This document shows positions 56,847-64,000 of a stretch of 64,000 bases of DNA, in pieces. Source of the stretch: Shimia abyssi (GTDB lineage: Bacteria > Pseudomonadota > Alphaproteobacteria > Rhodobacterales > Rhodobacteraceae); NCBI RefSeq assembly GCF_003014475.1, contig NZ_PYGJ01000004.1, forward strand, positions 186,001 to 250,000, given 5' to 3'. Every line of letters starts with the position of its first letter. Position 1 is the first letter of the stretch. The notes beneath the pieces were generated by a model. That model ran no database searches. It was not told the DNA's origin and was given only the letters and a program-made list of their open reading frames with translations. Position numbers and translations under genes: made by a program.

Positions 56847-59807
56847 ATGACCGAACAGTCGCCCAACGACATCTTCCACGCCTCTTCCTTTATGCAGGGG
56901 CACAACGCGGAATACCTCGAACAGATGTATGCCCGCTATGCCAATGACCCCAACGCGGTTGACGAGGTCTGGCAAGACTTCTTTCGCCAGCTGGGTGACG
57001 CCGATTTGGACGTCAAGGCAGAGGCCACCGGCCCTTCCTGGGCACGATCCGATTGGCCGCCTCAGCCAAACGATGACTGGACCCAATCGCTGACGGGTGA
57101 ATGGGCCGAACCTGTGGAAGCCAAGGCAGCAGGGAGCAAGATCAAAGCAAAAGCCGCCGAAAAGGGCATCGAGGTCTCAGACGAGGCGATCAAACGCGCT
57201 GTGCTGGACTCGATCCGCGCGCTGATGATCATCCGCGCCTACCGTATTCGGGGGCACCTTGTTGCCGATCTCGACCCGCTGGGAATGCGCGATCAGACGC
57301 CCCACCCTGAGCTTGATCCAAAATCCTATGGCTTTGCCGAAGCCGACATGGATCGCCCCATTTTTATTGATAAGGTTCTCGGCCTCGACATCGCCACGAT
57401 GCGCCAGATCATGGATATCGTGAAACGCACCTATTGCGGCACCTTTGCCATGCAATACATGCACATCTCGAACCCGGAAGAGGCCGGTTGGCTCAAAGAA
57501 CGTATCGAAGGCTACGACAAGGAAATCCGATTTACCCGCGAAGGCCGCAAAGCGATCCTTAACAAGCTTGTCGAGGCCGAAGGCTTTGAAAAATTTCTGC
57601 ATGTCAAATACATGGGCACCAAACGTTTTGGTCTGGACGGTGGTGAATCCCTGATCCCCGCCATGGAACAGATCATCAAACGCGGGGGCGCGCTTGGGGT
57701 GCGCGACATCGTGGTTGGCATGCCCCACCGTGGGCGGTTGTCGGTGTTGGCCAACGTGATGGCCAAACCCTACAAGGCGATCTTCAACGAATTCCAAGGC
57801 GGCAGCTTCAAACCCGAAGATGTGGACGGTTCCGGCGACGTAAAATACCACCTTGGGGCGTCTTCGGATCGCGAATTTGACGGCAACACCGTGCACCTTT
57901 CACTGACTGCAAACCCCTCCCACCTTGAGGCGGTGAATCCGGTTGTGCTCGGCAAAGTCCGCGCCAAACAGGACCAGTTGGGTGATGCAAACCGCACGCA
58001 AGTTATGCCGATCCTGCTGCATGGCGATGCGGCCTTTGCCGGTCAGGGTGTCGTCGCCGAGTGTTTCGCACTGTCCGGTCTGCGCGGGCACAAAACCGGC
58101 GGCACCATGCATATCGTGGTCAACAACCAGATCGGCTTTACCACCGCGCCGCACTTTTCGCGCTCTTCGCCCTATCCCACCGACAACGCACTGGTGGTCG
58201 AGGCGCCAATCTTCCACGTCAACGGCGACGATCCCGAAGCCGTGGTTCACGCCGCAAAAATCGCCACTGAATTCCGTCAGAAGTTCCAGAAAGACGTCGT
58301 CATCGACATGTTCTGCTATCGCCGCTTTGGTCACAACGAGGGCGACGAGCCCATGTTCACCAACCCGGTCATGTACAAGCGCATCAAGGGTCACAAAACC
58401 ACCCTGTCGCTCTATACCGAACGACTGGTCAAGGATGGACTGATCCCCGAAGGTGAAATCGAAGATATGAAGGCCGCCTTTCAGGCGCACCTGAATGAAG
58501 AATTCGAGGCCGGCAAGGATTACAAACCAAACAAGGCTGACTGGCTGGATGGCCGTTGGTCACACCTCGACCGCAAGGACGAGGACTACCAGCGCGGGCA
58601 AACCTCGATCAAACCCGAAACGCTGACAGAAATCGGCACGGCTCTGTCAACCTTGCCCGAGGGCTTCCCGGTACACAAAACCGTCGGTCGCCTGCTCGAT
58701 ACTCGCAAGGGCATGTTCGACAGTGGCAAAGGGTTTGACTGGGCCACAGCCGAAGCCATGGCCTTTGGTTCTCTCATGACCGAAGGCTACCCCGTGCGCC
58801 TCGCCGGCCAGGACGCCACCCGTGGCACCTTCTCGCAACGCCATTCCGGCATTGTGAATCAGGAAACCGAAGAGCGATACTACCCGCTCAACAACATCCG
58901 CGCGGGTCAGAAACAGTACGAAGTGATCGATTCCGCCCTCTCTGAATACGCGGTCCTCGGTTTTGAATACGGCTTCTCACTGGCCGAACCCAACGCCCTC
59001 ACCTTGTGGGAGGCACAGTTTGGCGATTTCGCCAACGGTGCACAAATCATGTTCGACCAATTCATCAGCTCTGGTGAATCTAAGTGGCTTCGCATGTCCG
59101 GCCTGACGGTCCTCTTGCCGCATGGCTACGAAGGACAAGGCCCCGAGCACTCTTCAGCTCGTCTGGAGCGCTTCCTGCAAATGTGTGGCGGTGACAACTG
59201 GATCGTGGCCAACTGCTCGACCCCGGCAAACTACTTCCACATCCTGCGTCGCCAGCTGCACCGGACCTTCCGCAAGCCGCTGATCCTGATGACACCAAAA
59301 TCGCTTCTGCGTCACAAACTGTGCATCTCCGAGGCCGAGGACTTCACTACCGGTTCCAGCTTCCACCGTGTGCTGTGGGACGACGCCCAAAAAGGCAACT
59401 CCGACACGCAGCTTCAAGCGGATGACAAGATCAAGCGCGTCGTCATGTGCGCGGGCAAGGTTTACTATGACCTGCTCGAAGAGCGCGACGCACGCGGTAT
59501 AGATGACGTCTATCTGATGCGCATCGAACAGTTCTATCCCTTCCCGGCGATGTCGCTGGTCAAAGAACTCGAACGTTTCAAGGATGCCGAAATGGTCTGG
59601 TGTCAGGAAGAACCCAAGAACCAGGGGGCTTGGTCCTTTATCGAACCCAATATCGAATGGACCCTGACCCGCATCAAAGCCAAACACACCCGCCCGGTTT
59701 ATGCAGGACGCGCCGCTTCTGCGTCACCTGCAACCGGTCTGGCAAGCCAACACAAAGCACAACAAGCAGCGCTGGTAGATGCCGCGCTCTCCATGGAAGG
59801 AAACTGA
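56847..59807 (+). CDS. sucA: 2-Oxoglutarate dehydrogenase E1 component
   Basis: This 986-residue thiamine-diphosphate enzyme decarboxylates 2-oxoglutarate and transfers the succinyl group to the E2 lipoyl arm. It has FMQGHNAEYLEQMYARYANDP at its start, VVGMPHRGRLSVLANV, HGDAAFAGQGVVAE and YRRFGHNEGDEP for the thiamine site, and HEGQGPEHSSARLERFLQ-type text (GYEGQGPEHSSARLE) in the C-terminal half. Length is typical. Confidence 0.98.
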   Translation: MTEQSPNDIFHASSFMQGHNAEYLEQMYARYANDPNAVDEVWQDFFRQLGDADLDVKAEATGPSWARSDWPPQPNDDWTQSLTGEWAEPVEAKAAGSKIKAKAAEKGIEVSDEAIKRAVLDSIRALMIIRAYRIRGHLVADLDPLGMRDQTPHPELDPKSYGFAEADMDRPIFIDKVLGLDIATMRQIMDIVKRTYCGTFAMQYMHISNPEEAGWLKERIEGYDKEIRFTREGRKAILNKLVEAEGFEKFLHVKYMGTKRFGLDGGESLIPAMEQIIKRGGALGVRDIVVGMPHRGRLSVLANVMAKPYKAIFNEFQGGSFKPEDVDGSGDVKYHLGASSDREFDGNTVHLSLTANPSHLEAVNPVVLGKVRAKQDQLGDANRTQVMPILLHGDAAFAGQGVVAECFALSGLRGHKTGGTMHIVVNNQIGFTTAPHFSRSSPYPTDNALVVEAPIFHVNGDDPEAVVHAAKIATEFRQKFQKDVVIDMFCYRRFGHNEGDEPMFTNPVMYKRIKGHKTTLSLYTERLVKDGLIPEGEIEDMKAAFQAHLNEEFEAGKDYKPNKADWLDGRWSHLDRKDEDYQRGQTSIKPETLTEIGTALSTLPEGFPVHKTVGRLLDTRKGMFDSGKGFDWATAEAMAFGSLMTEGYPVRLAGQDATRGTFSQRHSGIVNQETEERYYPLNNIRAGQKQYEVIDSALSEYAVLGFEYGFSLAEPNALTLWEAQFGDFANGAQIMFDQFISSGESKWLRMSGLTVLLPHGYEGQGPEHSSARLERFLQMCGGDNWIVANCSTPANYFHILRRQLHRTFRKPLILMTPKSLLRHKLCISEAEDFTTGSSFHRVLWDDAQKGNSDTQLQADDKIKRVVMCAGKVYYDLLEERDARGIDDVYLMRIEQFYPFPAMSLVKELERFKDAEMVWCQEEPKNQGAWSFIEPNIEWTLTRIKAKHTRPVYAGRAASASPATGLASQHKAQQAALVDAALSMEGN

Positions 59808-59810
59808 TCC

Positions 59811-61313
59811 ATGACCGAAGTTCGAGTCCCCACACTGGGCGAAAGCGTCACCGAGGCAACCGTGGCCACTTGGTTCAAGAAACCGGGTGATGCGGTGGCA
59901 GTGGATGAAATGCTGTGCGAGCTGGAAACTGACAAAGTCACCGTCGAAGTCCCCGCTCCGTCTGCCGGTGTGCTGGGTGAGATAGTGGCCGCCGAAGGTG
60001 AAACCGTGGGTGTAGACGCCCTGCTCGCCACGATCAACGCGGGCGAAGGCGCGGCCCCGGCTCCCGCGGCCCCTGCCGCCGTTGAGGCCCCCGCAGCAGG
60101 CGGCGACAGTGTAGATGTCATGGTACCTACATTGGGCGAATCCGTAACCGAAGCCACTGTATCGTCATGGTTCAAGGCTGTTGGTGACACCGTCGCACAG
60201 GACGAAATGCTCTGTGAGCTGGAAACCGACAAGGTCTCCGTCGAAGTACCCGCGCCCGCTGCTGGTGTGTTGGCCGAAATCACAGCGCCCGAAGGCAGCA
60301 CAGTTGACGCCACCGCCAAATTGGCCGTGATCTCCGGCTCAGGCGCCGCACCGGCCCCAGCTGCCCCAGCAGCAGCGCAAGCCCCTGCCACGGCAACCAC
60401 CCCGGCACGCGGTGATGTCGAAAATGCCCCCTCAGCCAATAAGCTGATGGCCGAAAAGGGTATCGATGCTGCCAATGTTGCCGGCTCTGGTCGCGACGGT
60501 CGCATTATGAAAGAAGACGTTCTCAAGGCCGCGCTGGCCCCGGCGCCCGCCCCGGCCGCCTCCGCACCCGCCCCGGCCGCAGCACCACGCGCTCCGGTTG
60601 CCGCCGAAGACGCGGCCCGCGAAGAACGGGTCAAAATGACCCGCTTGCGCCAGACCATCGCGCGCCGTCTCAAGGACAGCCAAAACACTGCCGCCATGCT
60701 GACCACCTATAACGAGGTGGACATGACCGAAGTGATGGCTTTGCGAAACCAGTACAAAGGGGACTTCGAAAAGAAACACGGCGTTCGTCTGGGTTTCATG
60801 TCCTTCTTCACCAAGGCCTGCGTGCACGCGCTGAAAGAAGTGCCCGAAGTCAACGCCGAGATTGACGGCACCGACATCGTCTACAAGAACTTCGTGCACA
60901 TGGGCGTCGCCGCTGGCACGCCGACCGGCCTAGTGGTGCCCGTGATCCGCAACGCCGACGGCATGAGCTTTGCCGAAATCGAAAAGGCAATTGCCGAGAA
61001 AGGCAAACGCGCGCGCGACGGTAAACTGTCCATGGCCGAAATGCAGGGTGGCACTTTCACCCTGTCCAATGGCGGCGTCTATGGCTCGCTGATGTCCTCT
61101 CCCATCCTGAACCCACCGCAATCGGGTATCCTCGGTATGCACAAAATTCAGGACCGCCCCATGGCCATCAACGGCCAGGTTGTGATCCGTCCAATGATGT
61201 ATCTTGCTCTGTCCTATGATCACCGCATCGTCGACGGCAAAGGCGCCGTGACCTTCCTCGTGCGCGTCAAAGAAGCGCTCGAAGATCCACGCCGCCTGTT
61301 GATGGATCTGTAA
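59811..61313 (+). CDS. sucB: 2-Oxoglutarate dehydrogenase E2 (dihydrolipoyl succinyltransferase) with two lipoyl domains
   Basis: This 500-residue E2 has two tandem lipoyl domains (about 1-78 and 100-177), each with ELETDK and lipoylated Lys42 and Lys141. They are separated by Ala/Pro linkers. The E3/E1-binding domain is near 205-240 ([25 protein letters not shown]) and the catalytic domain carries [13 protein letters not shown]. Most E2o proteins have a single lipoyl domain, so this one has an internal duplication. The two copies are closely similar in protein sequence. Confidence 0.97.
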   Translation: MTEVRVPTLGESVTEATVATWFKKPGDAVAVDEMLCELETDKVTVEVPAPSAGVLGEIVAAEGETVGVDALLATINAGEGAAPAPAAPAAVEAPAAGGDSVDVMVPTLGESVTEATVSSWFKAVGDTVAQDEMLCELETDKVSVEVPAPAAGVLAEITAPEGSTVDATAKLAVISGSGAAPAPAAPAAAQAPATATTPARGDVENAPSANKLMAEKGIDAANVAGSGRDGRIMKEDVLKAALAPAPAPAASAPAPAAAPRAPVAAEDAAREERVKMTRLRQTIARRLKDSQNTAAMLTTYNEVDMTEVMALRNQYKGDFEKKHGVRLGFMSFFTKACVHALKEVPEVNAEIDGTDIVYKNFVHMGVAAGTPTGLVVPVIRNADGMSFAEIEKAIAEKGKRARDGKLSMAEMQGGTFTLSNGGVYGSLMSSPILNPPQSGILGMHKIQDRPMAINGQVVIRPMMYLALSYDHRIVDGKGAVTFLVRVKEALEDPRRLLMDL

Positions 61314-61421
61314 AACAAAGAAGGGAAGACCCACGTATTCATTTCGCTTCAAATATCCCGGGGGAGTCACGGCCTGCCGCGACGGGGACAGCGCCCCCTC
61401 CCCACCCTCAACGCGTCAAAA

Positions 61422-61454
61422 CCACACCGACGCGATACCGACGTAATACCGACG
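61422..61454. repeat. Second locus of the 11-bp tandem repeat
   Basis: Three consecutive units ending in ACCGACG lie between sucB and lpd. The last two (61433-61454) match the first two units at 15301-15322 at all but one of 22 positions. They are about 45 bases before the lpd start. Confidence 0.8.
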
Positions 61455-61499
61455 CAAACCGAACCGGTTTCAGTCGTCGTTTTTCAAAGGAAATGACCC

Positions 61500-62897
61500 A
61501 TGTCCCAATATGACGTCATCATCATCGGCGCGGGCCCCGGCGGCTATGTGTCGGCCATTCGCTGCGCTCAGCTGGGCCTGAAAACCGCCGTGGTAGAGGG
61601 GCGCGAAACCCTCGGCGGCACCTGCCTTAATGTGGGCTGTATCCCGTCCAAGGCACTGCTACACGCTACCCATATGCTGCACGAAGCCGAGCACAATTTT
61701 GCCGATATGGGCCTCAAGGGCAAAAGCCCCTCCGTCGACTGGAAGCAGATGAAAACCTACAAGTCCGACGTCGTTGGCCAGAATACAGGCGGCATCGAAT
61801 TTCTGTTCAAAAAGAACAAGATAGACTGGATCAAAGGTTACGGATCGATCGAGGCCGCCGGCCAGGTCAAAGTGGGCGACACGACTTATGAGACCAAGAA
61901 TATCGTGATCGCCTCCGGCTCCGTGCCCTCGTCTCTGCCCGGCGTCACGGTCGACAACGACAAGGGTATTGTGGTCGACAGCACCGGCGCGCTCGACCTG
62001 CCGAAAGTCCCAAAGAAAATGACCGTGATCGGCGCAGGTGTCATCGGGCTGGAACTCGGCTCCGTTTATGCCCGTCTCGGCTCCGAAGTCACGGTTGTCG
62101 AATACATGGACGCCGTCTGCCCAGGCATGGACGCCGACGTCCAGCGCACCTTCAAACGTATCCTTGAAAAACAAGAGCTTACCTTCATCATGGGTGCTGC
62201 TGTCTCTGGCGTGGATGCAACCAAAACCAAAGCCAAAGTCAAATACACGCTCAAGAAAAAGCCCGACGACGAACAAACGCTAGACGCCGACGTGGTGCTC
62301 GTCGCGACCGGTCGCAAGCCGTTCGCCGAAGGTCTCGGCCTTGACAAGATCGGCGTTGCCATGAGCGAACGCGGCCAGATCGCCACCGACGCCCACTGGG
62401 CCACAAACGTTCCGGGCATCTATGCCATTGGTGACGTGATCGAGGGCCCGATGCTCGCCCATAAGGCCGAAGACGAAGGCATGGCCGTGGCAGAGGTGAT
62501 TGCAGGCAAACATGGTCACGTGAACTACGGCGTCATTCCTGGCGTGGTCTATACCACCCCCGAGGTAGCGACCGTCGGCGCAACAGAAGCCTCCCTCAAG
62601 GCCGAAGGTCGTAAGATCAAGGTCGGAAAGTTCATGTTCATGGGCAACGCCCGCGCCAAGGCGGTGCATCAGGGCGACGGGTTCGTTAAACTGATCGCGG
62701 ACAAGGAAACTGACCGTATATTAGGCGCTGCGATCATCGGCCCGGCAGCGGGTGACATGATCCACGAGATCTGCGTCGCCATGGAATTTGGCGCGTCCGC
62801 TCAGGACATCGCCCTAACCTGCCACGCGCACCCAACCTATTCAGAAGCAGTGCGCGAAGCTGCGCTGGCCTGTGGTGACGGTCCGATCCATAGTTAA
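61500..62897 (+). CDS. lpd: Dihydrolipoyl dehydrogenase (E3)
   Basis: This 465-residue flavoprotein reoxidises dihydrolipoamide with NAD+. It has FAD-binding [13 protein letters not shown], the redox disulfide [19 protein letters not shown]-binding [15 protein letters not shown] and the C-terminal active-site [15 protein letters not shown]. It closes the suc-lpd cluster and serves 2-oxoglutarate dehydrogenase. The glycine cleavage system may use it too. Confidence 0.98.
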   Translation: MSQYDVIIIGAGPGGYVSAIRCAQLGLKTAVVEGRETLGGTCLNVGCIPSKALLHATHMLHEAEHNFADMGLKGKSPSVDWKQMKTYKSDVVGQNTGGIEFLFKKNKIDWIKGYGSIEAAGQVKVGDTTYETKNIVIASGSVPSSLPGVTVDNDKGIVVDSTGALDLPKVPKKMTVIGAGVIGLELGSVYARLGSEVTVVEYMDAVCPGMDADVQRTFKRILEKQELTFIMGAAVSGVDATKTKAKVKYTLKKKPDDEQTLDADVVLVATGRKPFAEGLGLDKIGVAMSERGQIATDAHWATNVPGIYAIGDVIEGPMLAHKAEDEGMAVAEVIAGKHGHVNYGVIPGVVYTTPEVATVGATEASLKAEGRKIKVGKFMFMGNARAKAVHQGDGFVKLIADKETDRILGAAIIGPAAGDMIHEICVAMEFGASAQDIALTCHAHPTYSEAVREAALACGDGPIHS

Positions 62898-62904
62898 ACC
62901 ACTC

Positions 62905-62932
62905 GTAGGTCGGACAAATTTGCCCGACCTAC
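62905..62932. terminator. Long palindrome between lpd and the convergent PNPOx-like gene
   Basis: A 9-bp perfect outer stem (GTAGGTCGG with CCGACCTAC) encloses CAAATTTG, itself palindromic, so nearly the whole 28 bases can fold back. It lies between convergent genes and probably ends both transcripts. Palindromes of the GTAGGTCGG type are also known as dispersed elements in proteobacteria. Confidence 0.65.
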
Positions 62933-62937
62933 CTAAC

Positions 62938-63545
62938 CTACCACATGGTCGATTTGGCCCGTGCCAACCAAGCGTCGTCGTATGGTCGACCGCCCTCTTC
63001 GCCATCTGTCATCGCGGCAAGGATCTCGCCGGCACTGGGCAAGCCAGCGCTTTCATCCCCCGAAGCCCAAGTCTTTGCCCGCATCAGGGCCCGCGCGCAT
63101 TGGGTGTAAATCTCACCAATCCGGATCACGATAACCGAACGTGGATTGCGCCCGTTCATCTCAAAGCTCCGACCAAGTGCCGCATCCGTCGTCACACGCG
63201 CAAACCCGTTCACCCGCACCACGGTGTTCGATCCCGGCACCATGAACATCAGCGAGATGCGCCCATCCGCCACGATGTTCGCAACGTGTCCATACGGTTG
63301 TTGCCTCGCCAGTCCGGCATGGCCAGCGTCTGTGTATCCAGCTCGCGTACAACCGGGCCATCATCGCCACGCGGGCTCCCATCAGTACCCTCTGGCCCCA
63401 CGGTCGAAACGACACAAAACCGGCTTGCCATGATCCAACGCCGGTATTCCGGCGTCAATGCCTGCGCGACTTTGCGCAGCGCAGGCGCCGCTGGTGCGCC
63501 ATAAAGTGCCTCCAGCTCGGCAATATCACTGACGTATTGTACCAT
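62938..63545 (-). pseudogene. PNPOx-like flavin-binding protein gene split by a frameshift
   Basis: Two open frames (63249-63545 and 62938-63273) together make one protein of about 200 residues of the pyridoxamine 5'-phosphate oxidase-like family. The first ends MDTLR and then leaves the family pattern. The second picks up with IVADGRISLMFMVPGSNTVVRVNGFARV. Adding one A near 63279 (CGAACATC to CGAAACATC) restores MDTLRNIVADGR. The loss is a single base in a short A run. Whether it is real or a sequencing error cannot be told here. It overlaps plsC by 20 bases. Confidence 0.85.
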
Positions 63546-64000
63546 CCGGATCGAACCCCGCTTCCCGCATCAGCGCATCCGAGCGGGTTTCCACAACATC
63601 TTCAAGCTGTCTCATAAATGCCTTGGACTGCATTCCAGTTGGAATTGGCTCAAGGAAATCCACCACGGCGACGCCCGGTTTGCGATACACGCCGTGGCGC
63701 GGCCAGAACACGCCAATATTTGTCGCAACTGGAACGCAGGGCTGATTCAGGTCCTTATACAGCGCATATGTGCCTATTTTGTAAGGCTTCTTGACCCCCG
63801 GCGCGACACGTGTCCCCTGCGAATATATGATCAGCTGACCGGGTTCCTGCGCCCCCGATGCCACGTCCGCCACCATCTGCAAAATCGCAGCGCCACGCTT
63901 GCCGCGATTGACAGGGACACAGCCAATCCATCTGGCATATTGGCCGAGGATCGGCGCCCACAACAATTCGCGTTTCATGATGAACTTACCCGCAGGGACA
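63526..64000 (-). CDS. 1-Acyl-sn-glycerol-3-phosphate acyltransferase family protein, cut by the window end
   Basis: The visible C-terminal part of about 157 residues starts in VPAGKFIMKRELLWAPILGQYARWIGCVPVNRGKRG and has IIYSQGTRVAPGVKKPYKIGTYALYKDLNQPCVPVATNIGVFW. In PlsC proteins these correspond to the substrate-binding FPEGTR block (here SQGTR) and the later block with VPVA. The His/Asp catalytic block lies beyond the window edge, so the gene continues past 64000. The role is phospholipid synthesis or remodelling at the membrane. Confidence 0.88.
   Translation of the reverse strand, partial: VPAGKFIMKRELLWAPILGQYARWIGCVPVNRGKRGAAILQMVADVASGAQEPGQLIIYSQGTRVAPGVKKPYKIGTYALYKDLNQPCVPVATNIGVFWPRHGVYRKPGVAVVDFLEPIPTGMQSKAFMRQLEDVVETRSDALMREAGFDPDGTIRQ

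Noticed and set aside
59699-60706. A 335-codon Ala/Ser-rich frame opposite sucB
   Set aside because: It mirrors the Ala/Pro linkers of the E2 protein and has no real domain.

Overview
The window looks like a stretch of a marine alphaproteobacterial chromosome, most likely a member of the Rhodobacterales (Roseobacter group). The main reasons are the gene order around the TCA cycle (sdhCDAB beside mesaconyl-CoA hydratase and a malyl-CoA thioesterase-like gene, then mdh, sucC-sucD-sucA-sucB and lpd), an Entner-Doudoroff operon with an adjacent LacI regulator, the divergent oxyR/katG pair, and the moderately GC-rich, tightly packed genes. No rRNA, tRNA, CRISPR array, transposase or phage gene was seen.

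Left part (1-17,700): a pyrimidine-reducing preT-preA operon ending in a clear terminator; a cold-shock gene; a YedK/HMCES-like gene whose catalytic Cys2 is replaced by proline; tesA divergent from a ybbA-ybbP-type ABC exporter; a lone gcvH preceded by a glycine riboswitch; an Rrf2 (NsrR/RirA-like) regulator; a ChaC-like cyclotransferase; a secreted YbaY-META protein; a nitric-oxide-type signalling set (LuxR response regulator, FIST protein resembling NosP, hybrid kinase resembling NahK); and DUF4202 and CbiX-like genes.

Middle (17,700-42,500): LacI (CceR-like) regulator with a TAGCGCTA-type operator, then zwf-edd-eda without pgl; oxyR and katG with an OxyR-like box; a four-gene overlapping operon of a GNAT protein, a polysaccharide deacetylase and two tandem Kdo-transferase-like genes; a complete non-phosphorylating L-fucose pathway (ABC importer, dehydrogenase, lactonase, dehydratase, ketodeoxy-fuconate dehydrogenase, diketo-acid hydrolase, mutarotase, IclR regulator) with an extra enolase-superfamily enzyme; and a DUF1989 gene.

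Right part (42,500-64,000): a DUF4399 gene broken by a one-base deletion in its signal peptide, the sdh operon with an extra secreted Cys-rich protein between sdhA and sdhB, a mcl2-nnrU-DUF1737-mch operon for the ethylmalonyl-CoA pathway, mdh, and the suc operon, which contains a 45-residue lipoprotein gene between sucC and sucD and an E2 with two lipoyl domains. The sdh and suc promoters share a striking pair of GTGATCAC palindromes spaced two helical turns apart. The window closes with lpd, a frameshifted PNPOx-like gene and a truncated plsC. Together the genes link sugar entry (fucose, Entner-Doudoroff) to the TCA cycle and C2 assimilation, with peroxide and probable NO sensing nearby.
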